Shown: positions 1 to 8,652, counted from the stretch's first letter. The stretch: DNA of 64,000 nucleotides from Pseudomonas fluorescens (GCF_902497785.1 NZ_CABVHK010000007.1:124001-188000); one strand, 5' to 3'. Notes: a model not told the origin generated them from the sequence alone. Numbers and translations: made by a program.

Positions 1-1204
1 CATTCGCTTCCACGTCGGCATCGCCGAGGTTGTCGAGGATGTCGCAGATCCAGCCGGCCAGCGTGACGCACTGGCTCACCTTGAAGCCGCGCGTGGTCAC
101 CGCCGGGGTGCCGATGCGCAGGCCGGACGTGACGAACGGTGACTGTGGATCGTTCGGCACAGCGTTCTTGTTCACGGTGATGTGGGAGCGACCGAGCGCT
201 GCATCCGCCTCTTTGCCGGTGAGGCCCTGACGGATCAGGCTGACCAGGAACAGGTGGTTATCGGTGCCACCGGACACTACATCGTAGCCGCGTTTGATAA
301 ACACGCCGGCCATGGCCTGGGCGTTGTCGATCACTTGTTGTTGATAAGCCTTGAAACCAGGCTCCAGCGCTTCCTTGAAGCACACCGCCTTACCGGCGAT
401 CACGTGCATCAGCGGGCCGCCCTGGGCACCCGGGAACACGGCGGAGTTGAGCTTTTTCTCGATTTCTTCGTTGGCCTTGCACAGGATCAGGCCACCACGC
501 GGACCGCGCAGGGTCTTGTGGGTGGTGGTGGTGACCACATCGGCGTACGGCAGCGGATTCGGGTACAGACCGGCAGCGACCAGACCGGCGACGTGCGCCA
601 TGTCGACGAACAGCAGCGCACCGACCTTGTCGGCGATCTGCCGGAAGCGCGGGAAGTCGAGGGTCTTGGAGTAGGCCGAGAAGCCGGCGACGATCATCTT
701 CGGCTTGCACTCGACGGCCAGGCGCTCGACTTCGTCGTAGTCGATCAAGCCGGTCTTGGTGTCAATGCCGTACTGCACGGCGTTGTACAACTTGCCCGAG
801 GACGACACTTTGGCACCGTGGGTCAGGTGACCGCCATGGGCCAGGCTCATGCCGAGGATGGTGTCGCCGGCGTTCAGCAGGGCCAGGTAAACAGCGCTGT
901 TGGCCGAGGAACCGGAGTGCGGCTGGACGTTGGCGTAATCGGCGCCGAACAGTTGCTTGGCGCGCTCGATGGCCAGGGCTTCGACTTTGTCGACGTGCTC
1001 GCAACCACCGTAGTAGCGCTTGCCCGGATAACCTTCGGCGTATTTGTTGGTCAGGCCACTGCCTTGCGCTTCCATGACGCGTTTGCTGGTGTAGTTCTCT
1101 GACGCGATCAGCTCGATGTGATCTTCCTGGCGTTGCTCCTCGGCATTCATCGCCGCCAGCAGTGCATCGTCGTAACCCTTGATCTGGTCTTGCTTGCTGA
1201 ACAT
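1..1204 (-). CDS. glyA: Serine hydroxymethyltransferase (3' end outside window)
   Basis: PLP enzyme interconverting glycine and serine with a tetrahydrofolate one-carbon unit. The reverse-strand reading starts [19 protein letters not shown], then [11 protein letters not shown], and carries the PLP-lysine motif [14 protein letters not shown]. About 401 codons are present; the family is about 417 residues, so some 16 C-terminal residues lie beyond position 1. A GGGAGAG ribosome site precedes the ATG. In P. aeruginosa the equivalent glyA1 heads the sarcosine-oxidase operon, so soxBDAG probably follows outside the window (inference). Here it would turn the glycine left from betaine demethylation into serine using the released one-carbon units. 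Confidence 0.97.
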   Translation of the reverse strand, partial: MFSKQDQIKGYDDALLAAMNAEEQRQEDHIELIASENYTSKRVMEAQGSGLTNKYAEGYPGKRYYGGCEHVDKVEALAIERAKQLFGADYANVQPHSGSSANSAVYLALLNAGDTILGMSLAHGGHLTHGAKVSSSGKLYNAVQYGIDTKTGLIDYDEVERLAVECKPKMIVAGFSAYSKTLDFPRFRQIADKVGALLFVDMAHVAGLVAAGLYPNPLPYADVVTTTTHKTLRGPRGGLILCKANEEIEKKLNSAVFPGAQGGPLMHVIAGKAVCFKEALEPGFKAYQQQVIDNAQAMAGVFIKRGYDVVSGGTDNHLFLVSLIRQGLTGKEADAALGRSHITVNKNAVPNDPQSPFVTSGLRIGTPAVTTRGFKVSQCVTLAGWICDILDNLGDADVEAN

Positions 1205-1393
1205 CGCATCTCTCCCAGCGGCGGCGGTGCGCCATTCGTCTCGGTGAGGCACGTACCTTGCGGCAGTGCCCTTTGATGCGATGGTATGACCGGCGCAGAC
1301 AGGTCAAATGCCTACGGACGCCACGCAAAGGTGCGTTTACGACATGGACTGAAATGGACTCATCCGACTCGATCGCGAGATCAACATAGATCA

Positions 1394-1485
1394 CTGTGGG
1401 AGCGGGCTTGCCCGCGAATGCGGTTTGTCATCCGCCACTGATGTTGGCTGACCTGACGCATTCGCGGGCAAGCCCGCTCCCACAG
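1394..1485. repeat. REP palindrome, family B (GTGGGAGCGGGCTTGCCCGCG)
   Basis: Two inverted copies of CTGTGGGAGCGGGCTTGCCC flank a short spacer, between the glyA leader and the end of the TraX-like gene. The stop codon of that gene lies immediately beyond the repeat. Same family at 7979, 18174, 22453, 24225, 50284 and 51827. Confidence 0.9.
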
Positions 1486-1487
1486 GG

Positions 1488-2198
1488 TTATGGGGTGATC
1501 TGGCGGATGAGTAACAGCGCAAGGAAATGCGCGGGATAGAGCGCATACGCCCACCGCCGCATCGGTGGCGGTTTTAAGTGACGGGCATGTCGCAACAAGA
1601 CCAGCCCAAGACAGGGCGCGATCAGACAAGTGGCGATCCCGAGGATGGCCGCACTGTTGCCGAACCGGGCGGAATTGAACAGCACTTCCCATTGATTGGC
1701 AGCCAGGCACACCAGCCCCGGCAGCAGGCTGAAATACCACGGCCGTTTGATCACCAGCAGCATCGTCAGCGGCAACAGAACACCAAAGAAACCGAACATC
1801 AGGCGCTCCGGGAACAGCGCCGCCAGCGTTAGAGCGCCGGCCGCGAGCAAACGCGACTGCAGCATTTCGTGCTGCCAACCCCGCGCTACCAGCAATCCCA
1901 ACGCCAGCGTGGGCAATACGTTCAAGGTGTCGGGATCAGGAATAAACAGGCGATACGGGATTTCGCTGAGGGCACTGAACAGCACCAACCAACCCAGATA
2001 CCGCCACAGATGTGTGACTTCCCGTGAGCGAGCAAGATTCGCCGCCATCGCCAGACAAAACCACGGAAACGCCAACCGTCCCGGCACATACAGGATATCG
2101 ACGGAATAACCGACATATCGCAGGTGATCGAGCACCATGCTCAACAACGCCAGCCACTTGAGCAGATCCAGTGCCCCATCCCTTTGCGTCATGTGCAT
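1488..2198 (-). CDS. TraX family inner-membrane protein
   Basis: A 236-residue, strongly hydrophobic protein with many predicted membrane segments. It matches the TraX family (PF05857): an N-terminal GALDLLKWLALLSMVLDH, a central PGRLAFPWFCLAMAANLAR, and the typical C-terminal YALYPAHFLALLL. F-plasmid TraX acetylates pilin; chromosomal homologues have no assigned role, though the fold resembles membrane acyltransferases. The open frame extends upstream to 2366, but that part overlaps the divergent ltaE promoter and lacks family similarity, so the start at 2198 (or the ATG at 2192) is preferred. It lies between glyA and ltaE, as in other Pseudomonas. Confidence 0.85.
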   Translation of the reverse strand: MHMTQRDGALDLLKWLALLSMVLDHLRYVGYSVDILYVPGRLAFPWFCLAMAANLARSREVTHLWRYLGWLVLFSALSEIPYRLFIPDPDTLNVLPTLALGLLVARGWQHEMLQSRLLAAGALTLAALFPERLMFGFFGVLLPLTMLLVIKRPWYFSLLPGLVCLAANQWEVLFNSARFGNSAAILGIATCLIAPCLGLVLLRHARHLKPPPMRRWAYALYPAHFLALLLIRQITP

Positions 2199-2331
2199 AA
2201 TTGTCCGTCGTCTTTGTATTGTTCTGTCAGACGCATCCCGTGTGCTCGCCGGATGATCTTCGGTAAAGTGCGCACCATCATTGACCACGAGGCGCTTCAC
2301 CATAAGCGACTCGACCACGGAAAGCAGGGCC

Positions 2332-3372
2332 ATGACCGATAAGAGCCAACAATTCGCCAGCGACAACTATTCCGGTATCTGCCCTGAAGCCTGGGCGGCC
2401 ATGGAACAGGCCAACCACGGCCACCAGCGCGCTTACGGTGACGATGAATGGACCGCTCGCGCGTCCGATGATTTCCGCAAACTGTTCGAAACCGACTGCG
2501 AAGTGTTCTTCGCCTTCAACGGCACCGCCGCCAACTCGCTGGCGCTGTCGTCGCTGTGCCAGAGTTACCACAGCGTGATCTGCTCGGAAACCGCCCACGT
2601 CGAAACCGACGAATGTGGCGCGCCGGAATTCTTTTCCAACGGTTCCAAGCTGCTGGTGGCGCGCACTGAAAACGGCAAGCTGACCCCGGAATCGATCCGC
2701 GAAGTCGCCCTCAAACGCCAGGACATTCACTACCCGAAACCGCGCGTCGTGACCCTGACCCAGGCCACTGAAGTCGGCAGCGTCTACACCCCGGAAGAAA
2801 TCCGCGCCATCAGCGCCACCTGCAAAGAGCTAGGCCTGAACCTGCACATGGACGGCGCCCGTTTCTCCAATGCTTGCGCATTTCTGGGATGCTCGCCAGC
2901 GGACCTGACCTGGAAGGCCGGGGTCGATGTCTTGTGCTTCGGCGGCACGAAAAACGGCATGGCGGTGGGTGAAGCGATTTTGTTCTTCAACCATAAACTG
3001 GCCGAAGACTTCGACTACCGCTGCAAACAGGCCGGCCAACTGGCGTCGAAAATGCGCTTCCTGTCGGCGCCGTGGGTCGGGATCCTGGAAAACGACGCCT
3101 GGCTCAAATACGCCCGCCACGCCAACCACTGCGCGCAATTGCTCGCCGAACTGGTCAGCGACATACCGGGCGTGGAACTGATGTTCCCGGTGCAGGCCAA
3201 CGGGGTATTCCTGCAACTCTCGGAACCGGCCATCGCCGCGCTGACGGCCAAGAGCTGGCGCTTCTACACCTTCATCGGCAACGGCGGCGCACGGTTCATG
3301 TGCTCGTGGGATACCGAAGAAGAACGCGTGCGGGAATTGGCGGCGGATATCCGTGAAGTGATGTCGCGCTAA
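2332..3372 (+). CDS. ltaE: Low-specificity L-threonine aldolase
   Basis: PLP enzyme (346 residues) cleaving L-threonine and L-allo-threonine to glycine and acetaldehyde. The PLP-binding lysine is K207 in CFGGTKNGM, the position known for the Pseudomonas enzyme, and HMDGARFSNA provides the cofactor aspartate region. The frame is open from 2281, but the start at 2332 (MTDKSQQFASDNYSGI) gives the family length. It is divergent from the TraX-like gene by 133 bp. In P. aeruginosa ltaA lies in the same betaine cluster, linking threonine and glycine metabolism. Confidence 0.95.
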   Translation: MTDKSQQFASDNYSGICPEAWAAMEQANHGHQRAYGDDEWTARASDDFRKLFETDCEVFFAFNGTAANSLALSSLCQSYHSVICSETAHVETDECGAPEFFSNGSKLLVARTENGKLTPESIREVALKRQDIHYPKPRVVTLTQATEVGSVYTPEEIRAISATCKELGLNLHMDGARFSNACAFLGCSPADLTWKAGVDVLCFGGTKNGMAVGEAILFFNHKLAEDFDYRCKQAGQLASKMRFLSAPWVGILENDAWLKYARHANHCAQLLAELVSDIPGVELMFPVQANGVFLQLSEPAIAALTAKSWRFYTFIGNGGARFMCSWDTEEERVRELAADIREVMSR

Positions 3373-3398
3373 CTGTCCGCGCACTGCACCAATCCCCT

Positions 3399-3528
3399 GT
3401 GGCGAGGGAGCTTGCTCCCGCTCGGCGGCGTAGCCGTCGTAAAACCGGCCAACGGGGTCTGCCTGATAGACCGCACTCATAGGGTTTGGGGCTGCTCCGC
3501 AGCCCAGCGGGAGCAAGCTCCCTCGCCA
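3399..3528. repeat. REP palindrome, family C (GGCGAGGGAGCTTGCTCCCGC)
   Basis: Inverted arms TGTGGCGAGGGAGCTTGCTC and the complementary GAGCAAGCTCCCTCGCCAC enclose about 85 bp containing a secondary GGCGTAGCC / GGGCTGCTCCGCAGCCC hairpin. Related elements at 26503, 36223, 43439 and 57338 often carry GGGGATTTATCCCC instead. Confidence 0.88.
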
Positions 3529-3605
3529 CTCAACACAGCGTCTTGGTCTACATTGTCCTGCGAGCCGTTCCACTCGCTCAAACAATAATAAGCAGGAGCT
3601 AACGC

Positions 3606-4433
3606 ATGTCGCTAAAAGACAAAACCCTGTTCATCACCGGCGCCAGTCGCGGCATTGGTCGTGAGATCGCGCTGCGGGCGGCGCGGGATGGGGCCAACAT
3701 TGTGATTGCGGCCAAAAGCGCCGAGCCCCATGCCAAGTTGCCGGGTACGATTTTCAGTGTGGCAAAGGAAGTTGAAGCCGCTGGCGGCAAGGCCCTGGCG
3801 CTGCAAGTGGATGTGCGTGATGAAGTCGCGGTGCGTGATGCTTTGGCCCAGGCCAACGAACATTTCGGCGCTATTGATGCCTTGATCAACAATGCCGGCG
3901 CGATCAAGTTGACCGGCGTCCAGCACATCGAACTCAAGCGTTTCGACCTGATGCACCAGATCAACACCCGCGCGGTATTGCTGTGCAGTCAGGCGGCGCT
4001 GCCCTATTTGAAGAAGTCCGGCGGGCATATTCTCAACCTGTCGCCGCCGCTGAATCTGGCGAGCAAATGGTTCGCCCAATACAGCCCGTACACCGTGACC
4101 AAATACGGCATGAGCATGCTTACATTGGGCATGAGCGAGGAATTCAAGCATTACGGCATCAGCGTCAATTCGCTGTGGCCGCAGACGATGATCGCCACCG
4201 CTGCCATCGAATTTCAGTTGGGATCACGTGAGTCTTTCAAACATGCGCGCACGCCCGCGATCATGGCGGACGCCGCCCACGTCATTCTGAGCAGCACTGA
4301 ACGCAGCATCACCGGTCGGTTGCTAATTGATGAAGAGATTCTGGGTGAATACGGAGTAACGGATTTTCAAATCTATCGATTCGCGCCCGACACGACCGAC
4401 CCGCTGATGACAGACCTCTTTATCGACGACTGA
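3606..4433 (+). CDS. SDR family oxidoreductase, HSDL2-like
   Basis: Short-chain dehydrogenase of 275 residues. It has the cofactor motif TGASRGIGRE at residues 11-20, NNAG at about 97-100, a catalytic YTVTK near 162-166 and an upstream serine in LNLSPPLNL. The extended SPPLNL and a C-terminal YGVTDFQIYRF stretch resemble the hydroxysteroid-dehydrogenase-like protein 2 subgroup, whose bacterial substrates are not established. AGGAG lies 8 bases before the ATG. A REP element on each side suggests a single-gene unit. A role in betaine metabolism is not implied by the sequence. Confidence 0.88.
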   Translation: MSLKDKTLFITGASRGIGREIALRAARDGANIVIAAKSAEPHAKLPGTIFSVAKEVEAAGGKALALQVDVRDEVAVRDALAQANEHFGAIDALINNAGAIKLTGVQHIELKRFDLMHQINTRAVLLCSQAALPYLKKSGGHILNLSPPLNLASKWFAQYSPYTVTKYGMSMLTLGMSEEFKHYGISVNSLWPQTMIATAAIEFQLGSRESFKHARTPAIMADAAHVILSSTERSITGRLLIDEEILGEYGVTDFQIYRFAPDTTDPLMTDLFIDD

Positions 4434-4442
4434 AACGAACCC

Positions 4443-4525
4443 GTAGGAGCTGCCGAAGGCTGCGATCTTTTGACTTTGCTTTTTAGCATCAAGATCAAAA
4501 GATCGCAGCCTTCGGCAGCTCCTAC
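4443..4525. repeat. REP palindrome, family A (GTAGGAGCTGCCGAAGGCTG)
   Basis: Inverted arms GTAGGAGCTGCCGAAGGCTG...GATCTTTTG and the complement ending CGGCAGCTCCTAC. It lies between the convergent SDR gene and gbcB. Family A is the commonest in the window (12 copies). Confidence 0.92.
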
Positions 4526-4538
4526 AGGGGCTATTCAG

Positions 4539-5639
4539 CTAGAAATCGATACGCACATCACCCTTCGGCACGCTGCAGCACGACAGGATGAACCCGTCCG
4601 CTTCGTCTTCCTCGGTGATGCCGCCGTTGTGATCCATCTCGACTTCACCACCGAGTTTCATCACTTTGCACGTCCCGCAAATCCCCATGCCGCACGCCTT
4701 GGGAATCAGCAAGCCAACCTTGGCCGCCGCGGCGTGAACGGTCTCGCCCGGCGCCACGCGAATACTTTTGCCAGACGCGGTGAATTCCACTTGATGCAGG
4801 TCTGCGGCATCGACTTCCGGGGCATCCGCCGCTTGTTCCGCCTGCTCGACCGCGTCGGCGCGAGCTTCCGGTGGCGTCGCACCGAAGGACTCTTCGTGAT
4901 ACCGCGACATGTCGAAACCCACCGATTCCAGCATGCGCTTGACCGCATTCATATACGGCGTCGGGCCGCAGCAGAACACCTCGCGCTCCATGAAGTCCGG
5001 GGTCATCAACTCGAGCATTTTGTGATTCAGGTAACCGCGATAACCGGCCCAAGGTTCACCCAGACCGTGCTTCTCGCAGATCAGGTGCAGGCTGAAGTTA
5101 TCGATCCGCGACGCCATGTGTTCCAGCTCGCGGTGATAAATGATGTCTTTGGGCGAACGGGCGCTGTGGATAAACACCATATCGATATTGCCGTTGGTGT
5201 CGTAAAACCAGCGCGCCATCGACATCACCGGGGTGATGCCAACGCCGCCGCTGAGGTACAGCACTTTCGGCGCGGTGAAGTCCATGGCGTTGAACAGCCC
5301 GACCGGGCCGTGCACGGCCAGCTCCTGACCTTCGTGCAGCGTGTCGTGCAACCAGTTCGACACCTTGCCGCCCGGCACGCGCTTGATCGTCACCGAGAAG
5401 CTGTAGGGCACTGATGGCGAGCTGGAAATGGTGTAGGAGCGCATGATCGGCTGGCCTTCGATTTCCAGCTCCAGGGTGACGAACTGACCCGGCTTGAAGA
5501 AGAACAGGATCGGTTGATCAGCCATAAAACAGAAGGTGCGCACGTCCCAGGTTTCCTGGATGACTTTGACGCAACGGACGATGTGTCGACCGTTGGCCCA
5601 GGTCTGGGTGGTTACCGGATTCAGGAAGCTGTTGGACAT
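4539..5639 (-). CDS. gbcB: Glycine betaine demethylase reductase subunit
   Basis: Electron-transfer partner of the Rieske oxygenase GbcA (366 residues). The N-terminal two thirds is a ferredoxin-NADP reductase-type module: flavin motif RSYTISSSP, nucleotide motif LSGGVGITPVMSM, and CCGPTPYM. The C-terminal domain is a plant-type 2Fe-2S ferredoxin with ACGMGICGTCKV and a final Cys in ILSCCS. It passes electrons from NAD(P)H to GbcA for conversion of glycine betaine to dimethylglycine plus formaldehyde. The start at 5639 (MSNSFLNPV) is preferred over the ATG four codons upstream and gives the length known in P. aeruginosa. It is divergent from gbcA. Confidence 0.96.
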   Translation of the reverse strand: MSNSFLNPVTTQTWANGRHIVRCVKVIQETWDVRTFCFMADQPILFFFKPGQFVTLELEIEGQPIMRSYTISSSPSVPYSFSVTIKRVPGGKVSNWLHDTLHEGQELAVHGPVGLFNAMDFTAPKVLYLSGGVGITPVMSMARWFYDTNGNIDMVFIHSARSPKDIIYHRELEHMASRIDNFSLHLICEKHGLGEPWAGYRGYLNHKMLELMTPDFMEREVFCCGPTPYMNAVKRMLESVGFDMSRYHEESFGATPPEARADAVEQAEQAADAPEVDAADLHQVEFTASGKSIRVAPGETVHAAAAKVGLLIPKACGMGICGTCKVMKLGGEVEMDHNGGITEEDEADGFILSCCSVPKGDVRIDF

Positions 5640-5934
5640 GCTGTTCTCCACCGCCGATGGTCGGCCTTATGTTGGCGATTCTGCGTATAGCGCAGATCGC
5701 CCATTTACCTATCTGCGACATTCACATACTTATCGCGACCAGCCCCCAACGACCGGGGGTTCGGCGTCGGGAACAGAGTGGGCCATGTCGCTCGTGGATA
5801 AGGTTCCGGGCAACGGCGGCCCCACACTCGCCCCATACCAATACACAACCTTTACACCTTGCGTAGCAATCCTGAGCAGCAACCTGATTAGCCACTTTCG
5901 CCGGCCACACAGAATGGCCCTGAGGATCACATCG
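5640..5934. promoter_or_regulatory. Divergent gbcB-gbcA promoter region
   Basis: 295 bp between the divergent start codons. In P. aeruginosa this interval is activated by the AraC-family regulator GbdR. Two GCGAC elements occur 20 bp apart (CGAC at 5716-5719 and 5736-5739) with a third CGAC at 5750. I could not assign -35/-10 elements with confidence. Confidence 0.6.
5674..5701 (-). promoter_or_regulatory. Inverted repeat in the gbcB leader/operator region
   Basis: GGCGATTCTGCG and CGCAGATCGCC form an 11-bp stem with one bulged T around TATAG, 35 bp before the gbcB start. It could be an operator or a leader stem-loop; the sequence does not decide. Confidence 0.45.
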
Positions 5935-7230
5935 ATGGACGTCACCGCAAAAATCAGCCTGGGCGATCCGCTGGAACCCGCACGCAAGGCCACCGCGCAG
6001 ATGCTGCAAGAGCGTGAACGCACGTACTCGCTGCCGCAGCCGTTTTACTCTGACGAGCGGCTGTTTGATATCGACATGCAGGAAATCTTCCAGAAAGAGT
6101 GGTTGATTGCCGGCATGGCCTGCGAGATCCCGAGCAAGGGCAACTACCTGACCCTGCAAGTCGGCAAGAACCCGATCATCGTGATTCGCGGCGCCGAAGG
6201 CGTGATCCATGCGTTCCACAACGTCTGCCGCCACCGCGGTTCGCGCCTGTGCACCAGTGAAAAAGGCAAGGTCGCCAAACTGGTCTGCCACTACCACCAG
6301 TGGACCTACGAACTGGACGGTCGCCTGTTGTTCGCCGGCACCGAAATGGGCGCCGATTTCGACATGAAGCAGTACGGCCTGAAACCGGTGAACGTGAAGA
6401 CCGCCGGCGGCTATGTCTTCATCAGCTTGTCGGAGAATCCGCCAGCCATTGATGACTTCCTGTCGACGCTGAACCATTACATGGAACCGTACGACATGGA
6501 GAACACCAAGGTGGCGATCACCACCACCTTGATGGAAAAGGCCAACTGGAAACTGGTGCTGGAAAACAACCGCGAGTGCTACCACTGCAACGCGTCGCAC
6601 CCGGAACTGCTGAAAACCCTGCTGGAATGGGACGACGTCACCGACCCGCGCGCCGACCAGGCGTTCAAGGACCACGTCGCCGCCTCCGCTGCCGCCTGGG
6701 AAGCCGAGAAGATTCCTTACGCCCACGCCAGCTTCGGCCTGCGTAACCGCATCGTGCGCATGCCGCTTCTCAAAGGCACCGTGTCGATGACCCTAGACGG
6801 CAAACAGGGCTGCGCGAAACTCATGGGCCGCATCAAGAACCCGGACCTCGGTTCGATGCGCATCCTGCACCTGCCGCACTCCTGGAACCACTGCATGGGC
6901 GACCACATCATCGTGTTCACCGTGTGGCCGATCAGTGCCCAGGAAACCATGGTCACCACCAAGTGGATCGTGCACAAGGATGCCGTTGAAGGCGTGGACT
7001 ATGACGTGGAGCGCATGCGCCAGGTCTGGGATGCGACCAATGATCAGGACCGGCGTCTGGCCGAAGAGAACCAGCGTGGGATCAATTCCACGGCGTACCA
7101 GCCCGGGCCTTATTCGAAGACCTACGAATTTGGTGTGGTGAATTTTGTGGATTGGTACAGCGAGCGGTTGCTGAACAATCTGGGCGCCGAGCCTGCGCCG
7201 TACCTCAAAGGCGTGCCGGTTCAGGGTTAA
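5935..7230 (+). CDS. gbcA: Glycine betaine demethylase, Rieske oxygenase subunit
   Basis: Catalytic subunit (431 residues) of the two-component monooxygenase that demethylates glycine betaine to dimethylglycine. The Rieske 2Fe-2S ligands are C98, H100, C118 and H121 (CRHRGSRLC ... CHYHQW). The mononuclear iron site is in NNRECYHCNASH, with H217 and H222; the third ligand is a downstream aspartate. The frame is open from 5536, but only the part from 5935 (MDVTAKISLG) is protein-like and it matches the family length; AGGAT lies 9 bases upstream. It works with gbcB on the other strand and is expected to be induced through GbdR. Confidence 0.97.
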   Translation: MDVTAKISLGDPLEPARKATAQMLQERERTYSLPQPFYSDERLFDIDMQEIFQKEWLIAGMACEIPSKGNYLTLQVGKNPIIVIRGAEGVIHAFHNVCRHRGSRLCTSEKGKVAKLVCHYHQWTYELDGRLLFAGTEMGADFDMKQYGLKPVNVKTAGGYVFISLSENPPAIDDFLSTLNHYMEPYDMENTKVAITTTLMEKANWKLVLENNRECYHCNASHPELLKTLLEWDDVTDPRADQAFKDHVAASAAAWEAEKIPYAHASFGLRNRIVRMPLLKGTVSMTLDGKQGCAKLMGRIKNPDLGSMRILHLPHSWNHCMGDHIIVFTVWPISAQETMVTTKWIVHKDAVEGVDYDVERMRQVWDATNDQDRRLAEENQRGINSTAYQPGPYSKTYEFGVVNFVDWYSERLLNNLGAEPAPYLKGVPVQG

Positions 7231-7235
7231 ATAAA

Positions 7236-7315
7236 GATCAAAAGATCGCAGCCTGCGGCAGCTCCTACAGGGTTTTGTGTACACCTGTAGGAGCTGCCGC
7301 AGGCTGCGATCTTTT
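7236..7315. repeat. REP palindrome, family A, tails outward
   Basis: Family A pair in the reverse arrangement (GATCAAAAGATCGCAGCCTG ... CAGGCTGCGATCTTTTT), directly after the gbcA stop. With its T-run it could also end gbcA transcription. Confidence 0.88.
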
Positions 7316-7410
7316 TAGTCGCAACACTCATACCGCTTAGAACTGTACGAAATATGATCTATTGCGTTCAGCGCTATACCCACCGTGGCCCCCAGCCATC
7401 CGCAAACAAG

Positions 7411-7419
7411 TTATCCACA
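7411..7419 (+). promoter_or_regulatory. Consensus DnaA box, copy 1
   Basis: TTATCCACA, preceded by CGCAAACAAG and followed by CCTCCGCCCACAGTTAATGG. First of four units with the same orientation. Confidence 0.7.
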
Positions 7420-7592
7420 CCTCCGCCCACAGTTAATGGGGACAAGTGCAGGGTGAAGGATAACTTTCCCCGCAGAAAGCCAAGAAAATCCGTGACTTAT
7501 CCAAAAGCCGGTTTTTAACGTTCGATTGGTCGTTTTTTAATCTAACGCTTTAAAGCCACGTGCGACGTGGCCTGTAGAAGATCGCAAACACG

Positions 7593-7601
7593 TTATCCAC
7601 A
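7593..7601 (+). promoter_or_regulatory. Consensus DnaA box, copy 2
   Basis: TTATCCACA, preceded by CGCAAACACG and followed by GAAGCGCCAACAGACTTTGG, 182 bp after copy 1. Confidence 0.7.
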
Positions 7602-7774
7602 GAAGCGCCAACAGACTTTGGGGGCAACTTCGGCACATCTGTGGAAAACTGCTGCAAGCCTCGATAATTCAACGTTTGCGAGCCGTTTCAGACCCTGAAT
7701 TGACAAATTGATCAAATTTCACACAACTGCCTGAACACCCCGAATCATAAGGCCTGCAGCGGACAGCGAACATC

Positions 7775-7783
7775 TTATCCACA
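7775..7783 (+). promoter_or_regulatory. Consensus DnaA box, copy 3
   Basis: TTATCCACA, preceded by AGCGAACATC and followed by GAAGCGCCAACAGAGATTGG, exactly 182 bp after copy 2. Confidence 0.7.
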
Positions 7784-7934
7784 GAAGCGCCAACAGAGAT
7801 TGGGGGCAACTATTTTCCCCCGCATGGCTTTTTCCTCAGAAAAAGTCCGTAAAAACCGTAAGTTAGGTTGTGTATTTTTTGTACGGAGGCTTGCAGGGCT
7901 TGATCTGCCTGGGGAACAGCGAGGAACAAACATG

Positions 7935-7943
7935 TTATCCACA
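7935..7943 (+). promoter_or_regulatory. Consensus DnaA box, copy 4
   Basis: TTATCCACA, preceded by AACAAACATG and followed by GAACGGCTAACAGGGATTGT, 160 bp after copy 3; the most diverged unit. Confidence 0.68.
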
Positions 7944-7978
7944 GAACGGCTAACAGGGATTGTGGGTAAAACCGTCCA

Positions 7979-8069
7979 CTGTGGGAGCGAGCCTGCTCGC
8001 GAAGCAATTTTTCAGGCGAAATAGATGTTGGATGTCCGTCCGTCATCGCGAGCAGGCTCGCTCCCACAG
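7979..8069. repeat. REP palindrome, family B
   Basis: Arms CTGTGGGAGCGAGCCTGCTC and the complementary GAGCAGGCTCGCTCCCACAG, just beyond the last DnaA-box unit and before the convergent acetyltransferase gene. Confidence 0.9.
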
Positions 8070-8085
8070 GATTCGCGGTTCTGCC

Positions 8086-8652
8086 CTATGGCCGATACAT
8101 CAGATAAGCCTCACCCGTCACCCGAATCATCGGATGTGGCGTGATTTGGCAGGTATCGACGATACGAAAGCCATGCCGTTCATAGAACCGACGCGCACCG
8201 GTGTTCGCGGCGTAGTCGATCAGGCTCAGGCCATTGAGCCCCAGCTGATTGGCACGGTCGTAGGCGTAGGCAAGAAATTGTTGGCCCAGCCCCTGATTGC
8301 GCCAGCCTTCATGCAGCGCCAGGCTGGAAATGTACAGCGTGTCGGGGATTTCCATCGTGGCGTAGGGTGCCAGGACTGGATCGGTGACCGGCTCCGCGAA
8401 GGGATCGTGACGCATCACGTAGCTGTGCAGCATGCCGATGACCTGGCCGCCGGCCTCGGCGATCAGGCAGTTCTGCCAGGAGAAATCCACATCGTCACGG
8501 GCGTAGCGCTGGGCGCCGACGTCGAGCAGATCCTGGCCGGGCTCTGCCAGCTGGCTCCAGATGTAATCTGCAGCGCCTTCGGATGAAATCTGGAATAAAC
8601 GAGCAATCTCCCGCGCATCACTGCGCAGGGCAGAACGAAATTCAACAGCCAT
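8086..8652 (-). CDS. GNAT family N-acetyltransferase
   Basis: Acetyl-CoA-dependent N-acyltransferase fold of 188 residues. The acetyl-CoA pyrophosphate loop is in LALHEGWRNQGLGQQFLAYA (Q/R-x-x-G-x-G/A type), and the C-terminal strand NTGARRFYERHGFRIVDT is typical. The substrate cannot be told from sequence. It stands alone between REP elements, next to the electron-transfer flavoprotein genes but probably not in their operon, because a family A REP and 105 bp separate it from etfB. Confidence 0.88.
   Translation of the reverse strand: MAVEFRSALRSDAREIARLFQISSEGAADYIWSQLAEPGQDLLDVGAQRYARDDVDFSWQNCLIAEAGGQVIGMLHSYVMRHDPFAEPVTDPVLAPYATMEIPDTLYISSLALHEGWRNQGLGQQFLAYAYDRANQLGLNGLSLIDYAANTGARRFYERHGFRIVDTCQITPHPMIRVTGEAYLMYRP

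Larger units (their letters stand above)
7316..7978. other. Non-coding region with four DnaA-box repeats
   Basis: Part of an 855-bp interval without a credible gene. It holds four copies of a roughly 50-bp element (near 7401, 7583, 7765 and 7925), each centred on TTATCCACA followed by a GAAGCGCCAACAG-like stretch and GGGGGCAACT. A fifth, reverse-strand box (TTTTCCACA) is at 7640-7648. Short open frames here have no ribosome sites or family features. See the individual box entries. Confidence 0.8.

Noticed and set aside
182-1102. Long plus-strand open frame opposite glyA
   Set aside because: It is the shadow of the glyA codons; the glyA reading carries a full set of family motifs.
1205-1393. 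Glycine riboswitch before glyA
   Set aside because: I looked for the paired aptamer core and saw no convincing match in the leader.
7316-7978. Replication origin oriC
   Set aside because: Boxes are evenly spaced with no AT-rich unwinding region, and neither dnaA nor rpmH/dnaN is nearby; titration or regulation is more likely.
7810-8067. Possible 85-residue minus-strand gene in the DnaA-box region
   Set aside because: It starts inside a family B REP (the MGASLLA reading typical of that repeat), has no ribosome site and overlaps the repeat units.
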